Source: Aciduricibacillus chroicocephali (lineage in GTDB: Bacteria > Bacillota > Bacilli > Bacillales > Amphibacillaceae). From it: 64,000 nucleotides of DNA. Made by a program: the position numbers and the translations under genes. This document shows positions 38,142-47,064 of this stretch, in pieces (the first letter of the stretch is position 1; each line of letters opens with the position of its first letter). The stretch is from contig NZ_CP129113.1 of assembly GCF_030762805.1 (NCBI RefSeq), forward strand, positions 2,308,001-2,372,000, given 5' to 3'. Below the pieces are notes generated by a model. It saw only the letters and a list, made by a program, of their open reading frames with translations. It did not search any database and was not told the DNA's origin.

Positions 38142-38972
38142 TCACTTAAACGGGTTGTAGAAACGGGAACCGTCATGGAAAGTTATAACCATGGCTGCAA
38201 CAAACAGAACGACTGTTATTAAAATTGCCCACATATCTGCCTTCTTAAACGGTTTCTCACTATACCAGCTGCGGCGTTTCTTCTTACCAAATCCTCGCAA
38301 TTCCATCGCATTGCTAATTGTCTCTATGCGATCCAGACTCGACATGATGAGCGGCATAATAATAGCTACCGCATTTTTTAGCCGACGTCCAAATTTCTCG
38401 TTGCGGGATAAATCGATTCCGCGTGCCTGCTGAGCTTTCGAAATCGTCTTGTAGTCTCGCTGAATATCAGGAATGTAGCGAAACGCCAGGGATACAGCAT
38501 AGCTGATTTTGTAACTGACACCAATTCGGCTGAGCGATGCAGCAAACTCACTCGGATGTGTCGTCACAATAAACAGAAGTGCAGCCGGAATGACTACAAA
38601 GTACTTCAATGTCACATTCAGCTGATAGAAAATCTGTTCCCAAGTTACGTTATAGCGCCCCCAAATATGGAAGAGTTCATGACTCGTCCCATATATCTCA
38701 ACGCCCTGACGCGGTGAAAAAATATAAATAGCTACGTTATTCAAGAGCAGGAAAAACAAAATAAATAGCAAGACAAATGCAATTTCCCGCAACTGAATCT
38801 GTGAAACTTTGAAAATGATCAGGCTGCCGATCAGCATGACAAACAGGATGCGTGTATCATAAGTGAGCATTGCTGCTGTCGACCAGAACAGGAAGATGAT
38901 CAGCTTAGTCGCACCGGAAAGCCTGTGCAATGGTGATTCTCTCTCAATATATGAAAGCATCTCTACCGCCAT
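38142..38972 (-). CDS. ECF transporter transmembrane (T) component
   Basis: Energy-coupling factor T protein that links the ATPases to the substrate-binding S protein. 276 residues with five or six membrane helices and the characteristic coupling helices: SKAQQARGIDLSR near 178 and SNAMELRGFGKKKRRSW near 220, both carrying the ARG/RG signature that docks in the ATPase. It overlaps the ATPase gene by ten bases. Equivalent to MtsU in predicted methionine transporters, given the Met T-box upstream. Confidence 0.92.
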   Translation of the reverse strand: MAVEMLSYIERESPLHRLSGATKLIIFLFWSTAAMLTYDTRILFVMLIGSLIIFKVSQIQLREIAFVLLFILFFLLLNNVAIYIFSPRQGVEIYGTSHELFHIWGRYNVTWEQIFYQLNVTLKYFVVIPAALLFIVTTHPSEFAASLSRIGVSYKISYAVSLAFRYIPDIQRDYKTISKAQQARGIDLSRNEKFGRRLKNAVAIIMPLIMSSLDRIETISNAMELRGFGKKKRRSWYSEKPFKKADMWAILITVVLFVAAMVITFHDGSRFYNPFK

Positions 38973-40675
38973 GCTGCTCGCACCTCCCTGTCATAAGCAA
39001 TGAATTTTCTTGTGAATTCTTGTGGATTCCATATGCCCGCCCTCTCGGCAAGCGTACCTAGTGATGTCTTTGCCAGATGTGCTTCCCGAACAATATTCGG
39101 ATCAGCGAGTATATCAACTGCTGGCGCGTCGGCAAGAATTCTCCCATCACCAATTACAACTGCTCGCTTTGTATATTCGAGCATGAGATGCATATCATGG
39201 GTCACCATAAGAATCGTAATACCTCTCTTATTCAACTGTTCCAGGAAATCCATCATTTCTGTATAATGGCGGAAATCTTGCCCCGCAGTCGGCTCATCCA
39301 GGATGATCAACTCTGGCTCGAGGACAAGAATGGACGCAATCGTAACACGCTTCTTCTGTCCGAAGCTAAGAGCGGAAATTGGCCAGTTGCGGAACGGGTA
39401 TAGACCGCAAATCCGCAGTGTCTCTTCTACGCGCTCACGGATTTCCTCTTCCGGTACTCCGCGCATGACAAGACCAAATGCAACTTCATCATAGATCATA
39501 TGCTTGCTGATCATATGGTTCGGATTTTGCATAACGAGTCCGACTTTTCGCGCCCTCATGGCAATTGTGTCTTCTGTAGCATCTTCACCATTAATGAAAA
39601 TCCGTCCAGTTGTCGGCTTTTCAAGACCTGATATTAGCTTCGTAAGGGTAGACTTGCCAGCACCGTTCCTGCCGACAATGCTCGTCATCTCACCCTTATG
39701 AACCGTCAGATCAATCCCTTTTATCGTAAGCTTTTCGGAACTATATCCAAAAGTTACATCCTTCAGTTCAAGGAGCATTTCGCTTAATTTTTCAGGCTTT
39801 TCATCTGGAAGTGTAGCAAGCCATCCTTGCAGTTCCTCACTGCATGCCTGGACATTGAATGATTCAAGCCGATCCGGGTGCATCTCACTCGTAATATCAC
39901 ATCCCGCATACTGACACGCTTGCAAATAAAGCGGCTTTCGTATTGAAGCACGTTCCAACACATCTGTTGCAAGCAAATCTGCCGGGGAGCCATCCGCAAG
40001 TATTTTTCCTTCGTTCACGACGACAAGTCTGTCCACATCCCCATGCAGCACGTCCTCAATTCGGTGTTCAATGATGACGACCGTCTTCCCTGTTTCCTTG
40101 CATATACGGGAAATCAGTTCAATTGCCTGTTTGCCTGTTGCTGGGTCCAAATTCGCAAGCGGTTCATCGAAAAGAAGAATATCCCCGTCCCCCACGAGCA
40201 CACCAGCGAGTGAGACACGCTGTTTCTGACCGCCAGACAACTCATGAAGCCCATGATGCAGATGCGTGTCAACATCGACAAGCTTGGCTGTCCTGGCGAC
40301 AATATCTTTCATCTCCGCTTGCTCCAATTGGTCATTCTCAAGGCTGAACGCAATGTCTTCCCCAACAGAAAGACCGATGAACTGTCCGTCCGTATCCTGG
40401 AGAACTGTCCCTGTCATCTGTCCGATAGAGAAGATGTCTAAGTCCCGTGTTTCTTTGCCATGGATTTTCAAACTGCCAGTCATGTCGCCTTTATAGGAAA
40501 ATGGAATCAGCCCATTAATCGCATGACCGATTGTGCTCTTGCCAGAACCGGATGGACCGGCAATCAGCACAATCTCACCTTCATGGATCGTTAAATTGAT
40601 ATCATGCAATGTCGGTTCCTTCTGGCTTCTGTATTTAAATGTGAAATTTTCAAAGGAAATAACCGGCTTCTTCAT
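38963..40675 (-). CDS. ECF transporter ATPase, two ABC domains fused
   Basis: Fused dual ATPase powering the ECF importer. 570 residues: domain 1 with Walker A GPSGSGKST near 37, signature LSGGQKQR near 145 and Walker B ILLFDEP; domain 2 with GRNGAGKST near 338, variant signature LSFGQKKR near 446 and LIILDEPTAG. Same architecture as YkoD. The T gene follows with an overlap and the S gene precedes by 90 bp. Equivalent to MtsV by context. Confidence 0.93.
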   Translation of the reverse strand: MKKPVISFENFTFKYRSQKEPTLHDINLTIHEGEIVLIAGPSGSGKSTIGHAINGLIPFSYKGDMTGSLKIHGKETRDLDIFSIGQMTGTVLQDTDGQFIGLSVGEDIAFSLENDQLEQAEMKDIVARTAKLVDVDTHLHHGLHELSGGQKQRVSLAGVLVGDGDILLFDEPLANLDPATGKQAIELISRICKETGKTVVIIEHRIEDVLHGDVDRLVVVNEGKILADGSPADLLATDVLERASIRKPLYLQACQYAGCDITSEMHPDRLESFNVQACSEELQGWLATLPDEKPEKLSEMLLELKDVTFGYSSEKLTIKGIDLTVHKGEMTSIVGRNGAGKSTLTKLISGLEKPTTGRIFINGEDATEDTIAMRARKVGLVMQNPNHMISKHMIYDEVAFGLVMRGVPEEEIRERVEETLRICGLYPFRNWPISALSFGQKKRVTIASILVLEPELIILDEPTAGQDFRHYTEMMDFLEQLNKRGITILMVTHDMHLMLEYTKRAVVIGDGRILADAPAVDILADPNIVREAHLAKTSLGTLAERAGIWNPQEFTRKFIAYDREVRAAWR

Positions 40676-40765
40676 ATAATTGGCTCCCTGTTAAGCAGAT
40701 GCTCCATGATCAAGATAACGTTATTGACCAGTTGCACTTACCTTGATGATTCAAATGAAAAACTT

Positions 40766-41335
40766 CTATTCTCTCGATAATGAACCGCTCTTGCTGCGTG
40801 TTTTTGCATATGCTGCTATTAGAATTGTTCCAAGAATACCGACTGTGACGATGTTGGAAATTCCTGCGATGATGCCTTGTGTGAATACCTTATTAGCAGG
40901 TTCAGCGTAGATGATGACATCCAGTGTCGGAGCAATAAGTCCCCAGGCAACTGCCTGCACGACAGCTTGAATGATATTGAAATAAATAATTGATGATTTC
41001 GTAAAAATACCTTCTTCCGGATTGATACTTCTTCTGAATACAGAGGCACCCAACCCGATGAACAGCCCGACAAAAGCTGAAGTGATTACCCAGCTCCACC
41101 ATATCGAACCATAGAATACTGCATCTTTCAATGCATGACCAATCAACCCGATGAGCAAACCAGCTACAGGACCGAATACAACAGACATCAAAGCTAGAAA
41201 TGCATAAGCTGTCTCTACAGATGTGTTCGGAATCCCTGTCGGAATAGCAGCAAATCGGCCGAGAATAACGAACACGGCCGAGCCTATTCCAATTGCAACG
41301 ATTGTTTTAATGGATAGAACTTTGTTTTTTCTCAT
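40766..41335 (-). CDS. ECF transporter substrate-binding (S) component, UPF0397 family
   Basis: Small membrane protein (189 residues, about five or six helices) that binds the ligand of the ECF importer. [19 protein letters not shown] near 52 and [18 protein letters not shown] near 78 are typical of the UPF0397 family. Some members are named riboflavin transporters by default, but here the methionine T-box and SAM hydrolase make methionine or a methionine precursor likelier (the MtsT type predicted from comparative genomics). The start ATG follows AAGG upstream of the coding region in 41336-41350. Confidence 0.85.
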   Translation of the reverse strand: MRKNKVLSIKTIVAIGIGSAVFVILGRFAAIPTGIPNTSVETAYAFLALMSVVFGPVAGLLIGLIGHALKDAVFYGSIWWSWVITSAFVGLFIGLGASVFRRSINPEEGIFTKSSIIYFNIIQAVVQAVAWGLIAPTLDVIIYAEPANKVFTQGIIAGISNIVTVGILGTILIAAYAKTRSKSGSLSRE

Positions 41336-41362
41336 ATTCCCTTACCTTCTCTCTCTGTAATT

Positions 41363-42223
41363 TTAACTGTAGATTACTTTTGGTGCACGGCGAACTGCGA
41401 TGCGCCAGCTTGCTCCCGTACCGATTCGATATGCGTCAGCGAAGGAGCCCTGGTTAATAGCTACGCCAAGCTTATCAAGTGAATTCACATATAGGAGCGG
41501 CTCGCCAAGTCGGCTGTCAGCAAAAGAGCGGCCGAACGTCATAATATTTTTGTAAACTTGCTGATTGCCATTGGAAATTGTCACTTCCAAAGCGTCACCG
41601 TACTTGATTCCTGCTTTCAGGAACAGTTCACGTTCAATATTCGTCCACAGGTTGCCGAAGCGTACATCAAGGATATCGACATTACCATGGACAACGCCAG
41701 CACCATCAAGCTGCGGCTGTTCATGCTCAAGTTCGACAATATCATCTACGTTCAATTCGCGGCCGACTTCCTCGAAACTGATGATACCAGAGGCAAGTCT
41801 TGCTCCTGTATAGGCGTAGACATCACGGCCATGGAATGTGTAGGAATCTCCAGACCTCGGCAATCTGTTCACTTTCTCATCGATTTCTCTTACAGCTACA
41901 ATGCCGATGTTCTGTTTAATATGTGTGAGAGTTCCATTATCCGGTGTTACGATGTACTGGTTCTCACTCGTCTTAGCCACAACGCTCAATCTGTCAGTTC
42001 CGACACCCGGATCGACAACGGAACAGAATACCGTTTCTTCTGGCCAGTAAGAGATTGTCTGGTAAAGGCGGTAGGAGCCTTCCCAGATGTTGAATTGTGG
42101 AATTTCATGTGTCAAGTTGAAGATAGGAAGCTGGGGATTGACCGAAATGGCCACACCATGCATCGCGCTTACCGCCCCGTCACAAAGTCCGAAGTCTGTC
42201 TGAAGTACCAAGTTTTTGCTCAT
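41363..42223 (-). CDS. S-adenosyl-L-methionine hydrolase (adenosine-forming), DUF62 family
   Basis: Predicted to split SAM with hydroxide into adenosine and methionine, as do other non-halogenating members of this family. 286 residues: LQTDFG near the N-terminus, and the Asp-Arg-His triad in VVDPGVGTDR (near 72-80) and TFHGRDVY (near 129). The halogenase-type chloride/fluoride insertion is not evident. It is the first gene after the methionine T-box and precedes the ECF genes with a 27-bp gap. Releasing methionine from SAM when tRNA-Met is uncharged is a plausible role. Confidence 0.9.
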   Translation of the reverse strand: MSKNLVLQTDFGLCDGAVSAMHGVAISVNPQLPIFNLTHEIPQFNIWEGSYRLYQTISYWPEETVFCSVVDPGVGTDRLSVVAKTSENQYIVTPDNGTLTHIKQNIGIVAVREIDEKVNRLPRSGDSYTFHGRDVYAYTGARLASGIISFEEVGRELNVDDIVELEHEQPQLDGAGVVHGNVDILDVRFGNLWTNIERELFLKAGIKYGDALEVTISNGNQQVYKNIMTFGRSFADSRLGEPLLYVNSLDKLGVAINQGSFADAYRIGTGASWRIAVRRAPKVIYS

Positions 42224-42364
42224 GTGTAAAACCTCCGTATGATAGTAGGATTAGGATATGATAAATGTATGAAAATCAGTACCAGCTGCGCGCGTTCAGC
42301 CGCTACTGTTTCCAGCTTGGTGTTGGATATCGTCAGGCATGACGGACAATTGGTCAAATCAAAA

Positions 42365-42660
42365 ACCGCGCCCCATGCCGAATATCCACTCGGCAAGGAC
42401 GCGGTTGTATATGCGTGGTACCACCTTGCTTCACCATACTGTTCACACAATATGGTCTCATTAAGTACGCAGGTGCATCAATGCCCTGTTATACTCATGG
42501 CGTTGGTAACGAGCGCCAAATCTCGGCAATACCTAAAGGATTCTCATCCATTCAGCATGCAACTCGGGGGCCATTTTTCAGATTGTCATTTTTACTCCTT
42601 TTCAGCTGCCGGAGCTCTCTATTCAAAAAATGATTCAACCTTACTTTTTCCCGTCATCGT
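42365..42660 (-). promoter_or_regulatory. Methionine-specific T-box leader with terminator
   Basis: Read on the minus strand: stem I begins near 42658 with an AGTA loop motif (AAAAAGTAAGG); distal part has GAGAGCTCCGGCAGCTG; the specifier loop reads GAAAAATGG followed by CCCCCGAGTTG, which places codon ATG (42574-42572) in the specifier position. The T-box core AAGGTGGTACCACGC spans about 42427-42413, and its TGGT suits a tRNA with discriminator A, as in tRNA-Met. A terminator stem AACCGCG / CGCGGTT with T-run ends near 42362. Uncharged tRNA-Met should promote read-through into the SAM hydrolase-ECF operon. Confidence 0.88.
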
Positions 42661-42678
42661 CTTTAAATGATTTGTCAA

Positions 42679-42703
42679 AACATTTCGTTTGTTACGAAAC
42701 GTT
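42679..42703. promoter_or_regulatory. Inverted repeat between the promoter and the T-box
   Basis: On the minus strand AACGTTTCGT and ACGAAATGTT form an inverted repeat with a 5-bp centre at about +1 to +25 of the T-box transcript. It may be an operator, a 5' hairpin, or the end of the upstream MFS transcript. Confidence 0.45.
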
Positions 42704-42709
42704 AATCAG

Positions 42710-42738
42710 ATTATATTACCCTTCCAAATAAAAGGCAA
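42710..42738 (-). promoter_or_regulatory. Sigma-A promoter of the T-box operon
   Basis: On the minus strand TTGCCT (42738-42733), 17 bp, TATAAT (42715-42710), just upstream of the T-box leader. Confidence 0.7.
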
Positions 42739-42772
42739 GACCTTTTTCTCATTTTTCTTTCAAAATCGACAA

Positions 42773-44020
42773 TTAATGACCTTCTACCTCATTGACATGC
42801 TTGACATGTTCGTAATTCCAGACAATCAAAATGACTGAAAGAATGACGAAAACCCCACTGAAAATAAAAGGCACATGCGGGTTATACACCTCTGCAAGTT
42901 TGCCCGCTGTAAATGGAGCAATTGCTCCGCCAAGGAATCGAAGGAAGCTATATGCGGCAGACGCCGTGCTTCGTTCCACAGGTGCTGCATTCATAACAGC
43001 AGTCGTGATAAGTGTATTGTTATTTCCAAGGAACGCACCAGCTAGGATGACACAGACGATGATCAGGGACTGGTTCGATGTCCAAATACCCATTGCGAAC
43101 AAAGTCAGTGCAAACAGAATGAGCATGACGCACATAGATGCAATTGTACCGAACTTGTTGCTGAGTCTCGGTGCCATTACGACCGATGTAAATGCAAGCA
43201 GCAGCCCCCAGCCGAGGAAGACATATCCGAGTCCGTGCTCGTCCAAGCCAAGTACAAATGGTGTATACGCAAGCAATGTAAAGAAACCGAAGTTATACAA
43301 TGCTGCTCCAAGTCCAAAAATAAGTAGGGACCGATGCTTCAAAGCGCGGAACGGATCAAGTATAGAAGTTTTTTTAACAGGTGCAACTGAAGGATTCGCC
43401 TTTTTACCATCAGAAGGCATTAGGAAAACAATCGCAAAGAAAGCGATCACCATCAAGACTGCCACACCGAAGAAAGGACCTCTCCATGAAATCGCACCGA
43501 GCCAACCACCTACGAGCGGGCCTACCGAAATCCCAAGACCGACTGCTGCTTCATAAAGGATGACTGCTTTTGCAGGACCGCCTGATGAAAGTGAAACGAT
43601 TGCAGTTAGTGCTGTTGCCACGAAGAGCGCATTACCGAGACCCCAGCCGCCCCTCAGACCGACAAGTGTCCACACATCGCCCGATGCACCGCCAAGAGCG
43701 GAGAAAAGAGCTATAACGACAATGCCTGAAAGCAATGTTTTCTTAATACCAATACGGGAAGATACTGCCCCAGTAATGATCATGGCAAGAGCCATTACCG
43801 CATTGTAACTTGTGAAAAGCAATGTTACTTCACTTGGTGTTGCATCAAGTTTGCTTGCAATCGCAGGCAAAATAGGATCGACAAGACCGATTCCCATGAA
43901 CGAGATGATTCCCGCAAAAAAGACCGCCCATACTGCACGCGGCTGTTTCAATAAGCTACTGCCGTTTTCCAGTTCGGCAGCCGCATCCAAAGGTGTTGCA
44001 TTCTTAGTTGTAGTTTTCAT
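42773..44020 (-). CDS. MFS exporter, 12-helix drug-efflux type
   Basis: Major facilitator superfamily transporter of 415 residues. SFMGIGLVDPILPAIASKL near residue 40, loop motif SSRIGIKKTL near 89 (the motif A position, altered from GxLxDRxGRR), and PLVGGWLGAISWRGPFF near 170 identify a DHA1 drug-proton antiporter. ATG 44020 follows AAAGGACC. It lies downstream of the CBS-domain gene with a terminator between, and near a divergent MarR gene that may control it. Substrate unknown. Confidence 0.88.
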   Translation of the reverse strand: MKTTTKNATPLDAAAELENGSSLLKQPRAVWAVFFAGIISFMGIGLVDPILPAIASKLDATPSEVTLLFTSYNAVMALAMIITGAVSSRIGIKKTLLSGIVVIALFSALGGASGDVWTLVGLRGGWGLGNALFVATALTAIVSLSSGGPAKAVILYEAAVGLGISVGPLVGGWLGAISWRGPFFGVAVLMVIAFFAIVFLMPSDGKKANPSVAPVKKTSILDPFRALKHRSLLIFGLGAALYNFGFFTLLAYTPFVLGLDEHGLGYVFLGWGLLLAFTSVVMAPRLSNKFGTIASMCVMLILFALTLFAMGIWTSNQSLIIVCVILAGAFLGNNNTLITTAVMNAAPVERSTASAAYSFLRFLGGAIAPFTAGKLAEVYNPHVPFIFSGVFVILSVILIVWNYEHVKHVNEVEGH

Positions 44021-44074
44021 ACACAAGGTCCTTTCATTATTGAATAAAGTATGGAGTCTAAGCGTTCGGCTCCA

Positions 44075-44101
44075 AAAGAAAAACCGCTTATGAGGCGGCT
44101 T
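44075..44101 (-). terminator. Terminator after the CBS-domain gene
   Basis: On the minus strand GCCGCC, loop, GCGGTTTTTC; overlaps the last base of the CBS gene stop. Imperfect stem. Confidence 0.7.
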
Positions 44102-44556
44102 TATAATAACTTTTCAAAAGTATTGCGAATAACGTCTCCGCGGCTGATGATTCCGACAAGCTTGCCATGTTCTGTAACAGGGAGTTTCTTAATCTGTTTC
44201 TTTCCGAGAACTGCAGCGACATCCTCAGCCTCTGCCTCAGCATCAATTGTGATGATTTTGCGCTTTGTAATCGAGTGGACATCGAGATCAAGCACTTCCT
44301 GTGCCCGTTCGGAGAAGCTTCTATCATCCGCTGAAATAACCCCTACAGATAGGATTGAATCGATGATGATATCCTGGTGTTTGCCAATATAGCGCATGAT
44401 GTCCCCATCACTTATATAGCCACACAGTTCGCCATTTTCCTTTACTACAGGCAAACCACTAATTCGGTGAGAGATGAAATGTCTTACTACATCCCTTACA
44501 GTTGCGTGCTCCCCTACAAAGTAGACATCTTTAATCATCATATCTTTCGCTCTCAT
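44101..44556 (-). CDS. Tandem CBS-domain protein
   Basis: Cytoplasmic protein of 151 residues made of two CBS motifs (about 8-60 and 80-145), each ending in the ligand-loop pattern (GYISDGDIMRYIG and GIISRGDVIR). Such free-standing pairs bind adenine nucleotides and often sense energy state. ATG 44556 is favoured by GAGAGGATGG; the longest frame begins four codons earlier. It precedes the MFS exporter on the same strand and is divergent from a MarR gene. No partner is evident. Confidence 0.88.
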   Translation of the reverse strand: MRAKDMMIKDVYFVGEHATVRDVVRHFISHRISGLPVVKENGELCGYISDGDIMRYIGKHQDIIIDSILSVGVISADDRSFSERAQEVLDLDVHSITKRKIITIDAEAEAEDVAAVLGKKQIKKLPVTEHGKLVGIISRGDVIRNTFEKLL

Positions 44557-44602
44557 CGTTACCGCCATCCTCTCTGGGAATAAAAAGTGAAAAATGCTAT
44601 AC

Positions 44603-44615
44603 TTGTATTATACAA
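44603..44615. promoter_or_regulatory. Palindrome upstream of the MarR gene
   Basis: TTGTATTATACAA is a perfect palindrome (TTGTAT/ATACAA around one T), between the divergent CBS and MarR genes. MarR-family operators often have this TTGTA...TACAA form; autoregulation is inferred. Confidence 0.5.
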
Positions 44616-44663
44616 CCTTATTGACCATACTTCAATTGAAAATGGTAAAGGAGTGACCTTGTT

Positions 44664-45101
44664 TTGGATAAAAAATTCGAGGATTTGCAGTTGGAACTCG
44701 CTTCTCTTGTACGCTATATAACCTCACTGACTCCAAGCCAAACCGGCAGGATGCTGGACCGTTCCGGATTTCTCATCCTACAACATATTGATTCAAAAGG
44801 AACCGCCAGCATTAAAGAGCTCGCAACTTATTTCAAACTTGATATATCAACCATGAGCCGGCAAGTCCGTAGCCTTGAACAAAAGGATTACCTCGCCCGT
44901 CGCCCAAATCCTTCTGATAAGCGGGCTCATTTTCTCACTGTGACAAGCTCAGGCAAGGAGCAGCTGAACGCCTATCGTACTTTAAAGTCCAAACGGATTC
45001 AGCAGCTTTTCGGCGAGTGGGACGAAGAAAGCCTTAAGCAATTCACGAGACTGCTTCAGAGAGCAAATGAAGAATTCCGAGAAAATAATTGGGAAGAATA
45101 G
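44664..45101 (+). CDS. MarR-family transcriptional regulator
   Basis: Winged-helix dimeric regulator of 145 residues. The recognition region is ASIKELATYFKLDISTMSRQ near residue 48 and the wing is RRPNPSDKRAHFLTVT near 80. TTG 44664 has AAAGGAGTG at good spacing. It is divergent from the CBS/MFS genes and has a palindrome near its promoter, so it may control itself and possibly the MFS exporter. The inducer is unknown. Confidence 0.88.
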   Translation: MDKKFEDLQLELASLVRYITSLTPSQTGRMLDRSGFLILQHIDSKGTASIKELATYFKLDISTMSRQVRSLEQKDYLARRPNPSDKRAHFLTVTSSGKEQLNAYRTLKSKRIQQLFGEWDEESLKQFTRLLQRANEEFRENNWEE

Positions 45102-45248
45102 CTGAATCGCATTACTTATAACCAACTGCAATTCGCATACACTACTCTATATATGCCTTTTATAATTATTTGTATTTTGGCTTTCCCTCATTCGGGGAAT
45201 ATATGTTGTTGGACAGGCAGTTACAATCTTTGAATGGAGGCTGATTGA

Positions 45249-46310
45249 ATGAAGAAACTTGTCGTTGTAGGCGGCGGATATGGTGGACTAAATATTGTCG
45301 CCAATATCCTGCATAGCACGTTTCCGGAAGATATTGAAATCACTATGATCGACCGCAACCCGTATCATGCGCTTAAAACAGAATTCTACGCTACTGCTGC
45401 CGGGACAAAAGCGGACGTAGATGTTCGATTGCAATTCCCTAAGGATAAGCGGGTCAAATATGTTTTCGGAGAAGTGACAAAGATCGATACAGAGAATGAG
45501 CAAATATTGTTAGAAGGAGATCAGCCGGAGATACCTTATGATACACTTGTTGTCGCACTCGGCTGTGAAGACGCCTATCACGGTGTACCTGGCGCCAAGG
45601 AGTATGGAAAAAGCGTCCAAACTATTCAACAGGCCCGCGAAACAGCACTCGCTGTCGGAAACACGCCAGGTGGAGGCATCATCGGCATTGTCGGCGGCGG
45701 CCTAAGTGGTATTGAGACTGCGGCTGAAATCCGTGAAAGCCGTCCTGATCTGCGCATACGTCTATTTGACCGCAATGAATCTGTACTGCGTCCTTTCCAT
45801 GACAAGGTTCGGAACTACGTTGAAGAATGGTTTGCCAAAAACGAAGTCGAAGTTATTCACCATTGCCAAATAGAAGAAGTGACCCCAGAAGGAATTATTA
45901 ACAAAGGCAAACTTATCCCGACAAATGTCACAATCTGGACAGCTGGTGTCCAGCCGAGCGCTGTTGTCCGTGACCTTCCATATGAGAAGGACAAATACGA
46001 CAAAATCATCGTTAATGAGTACTACCAAGTACCAGAAGCTACGAATGTCTATGTAGTCGGGGACTGTGCGGCGTCAGAATTTTCTCCAAGCGGCCAGCTT
46101 GCGCGTCAACAAGGACAGCAGATTGCCGAAATCCTCCTCGCTATCATGAATGGCAAGGAACCGCGCAAGCCGAAGCCAATCAAGCTCAAAGGGACACTCG
46201 GATCACTCGGGAAAAATGAAGGCTTCGGCAACATGATGGAAAAGCCGATGACAGGATGGCTGCCGCGTCTTGCTAAAACCGGTGTGCTATGGATTAACAA
46301 ACGACACTAA
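45249..46310 (+). CDS. Type II NADH dehydrogenase-like flavoprotein, YutJ-like
   Basis: FAD-dependent pyridine-nucleotide oxidoreductase of 353 residues. FAD site VVVGGGYGGLNIV at residue 5, NAD site GIVGGGLSGIETAAEI near 155, and the second FAD motif VYVVGDCAAS near 270. Length and motifs match the short NDH-2-like YutJ rather than the full Ndh/YjlD. GAATGGAGG precedes the ATG. The C-terminal membrane-binding region of true NDH-2 is short here, so quinone reductase activity is uncertain. Confidence 0.88.
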   Translation: MKKLVVVGGGYGGLNIVANILHSTFPEDIEITMIDRNPYHALKTEFYATAAGTKADVDVRLQFPKDKRVKYVFGEVTKIDTENEQILLEGDQPEIPYDTLVVALGCEDAYHGVPGAKEYGKSVQTIQQARETALAVGNTPGGGIIGIVGGGLSGIETAAEIRESRPDLRIRLFDRNESVLRPFHDKVRNYVEEWFAKNEVEVIHHCQIEEVTPEGIINKGKLIPTNVTIWTAGVQPSAVVRDLPYEKDKYDKIIVNEYYQVPEATNVYVVGDCAASEFSPSGQLARQQGQQIAEILLAIMNGKEPRKPKPIKLKGTLGSLGKNEGFGNMMEKPMTGWLPRLAKTGVLWINKRH

Positions 46311-46376
46311 ACTTGTGTTTTCCTCCTTTGCATGCCTATACTTCTTAAACAAAAGAAAAGTGAGCGGGGAGATTAC

Positions 46377-46919
46377 ATGGAACTTCAAGTAAATGACTGG
46401 ATCAGCTTAAAAACACTTGAACCACTTGATGATGAAGCGTTGTTTCTAGAAACAGACAAATCACGGAATCATTTGCGAAAATGGCTCCCATGGCTTGATG
46501 GAATACAGAATGTCTCCGATTCAAGGCAGTTCATCGAGTACAGCATACAACTGCACGATCAGCGGAAAGCAATGATTTTTGGTATTTTTGCAGATGGGCA
46601 GCTCGCCGGCACAATCAGTTTCAATCAAATTGACTGGCAAAATCGTATTGGGCATATTGGTTACTGGCTCTCTTCTACCTACACTGGCCAAGGCATCATG
46701 ACTGAGGCCGTCCGTCGTCTAGTCAATTATGGGTTTGATGACTTGGCCCTGAATCGAATGGAAATTCGCTGTGCGACGGAGAATAATAAAAGCCGCCATA
46801 TACCGGAGCGGCTCGGTTTCACTGAAGAAGGCCAGGTCCGGGAAGGCGAATGGCTCTATGACCACTTCGTCGACCACGCAATTTACGGTATGCTGAGCCG
46901 TGATTGGGCAGACAAGTAA
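46377..46919 (+). CDS. RimJ/RimL-type GNAT acetyltransferase
   Basis: Acetyl-CoA dependent N-acetyltransferase of 180 residues. HLRKWLPWLDGIQNVSDS near 32 is typical of RimL-like ribosomal protein acetyltransferases such as YdaF, and the CoA loop is YTGQGIMTEAVRRL near 103. ATG 46377 follows GGGGAG; the longest frame starts 15 codons earlier. One family position is changed: NNKSRHIPERLGF has Arg-His-Ile-Pro where many have Ser-x-x-V. Target unknown. Confidence 0.87.
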   Translation: MELQVNDWISLKTLEPLDDEALFLETDKSRNHLRKWLPWLDGIQNVSDSRQFIEYSIQLHDQRKAMIFGIFADGQLAGTISFNQIDWQNRIGHIGYWLSSTYTGQGIMTEAVRRLVNYGFDDLALNRMEIRCATENNKSRHIPERLGFTEEGQVREGEWLYDHFVDHAIYGMLSRDWADK

Positions 46920-46935
46920 AACAATAATTAGATTT

Positions 46936-46986
46936 AAAAGAGGCAGAGACATTTGCCCTGCGAGGGAAAATGTCCTGCCTCTTTTA
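46936..46986 (+). terminator. Terminator after the acetyltransferase gene
   Basis: Long imperfect stem: AAAAGAGGCAG and ACATTT on one side, AAATGT and GCCTCTTTT on the other, followed by T-rich sequence. Confidence 0.85.
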
Positions 46987-47064
46987 ATTTTGTCTATTTG
47001 TATGATTGTTTGCTCTAGGCAAATCGCTCATTAGTGGATACACTAGACACTGGAGGTGATTCAC

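Noticed and set aside
41558-42229. 223-residue plus-strand ORF opposite the SAM hydrolase gene
   Set aside because: Antisense shadow; the minus-strand gene has conserved catalytic motifs and a ribosome site.
46920-47064. Possible magnesium riboswitch (M-box) before mgtE
   Set aside because: Only about 80 bases remain after the upstream terminator and no M-box motifs are visible.
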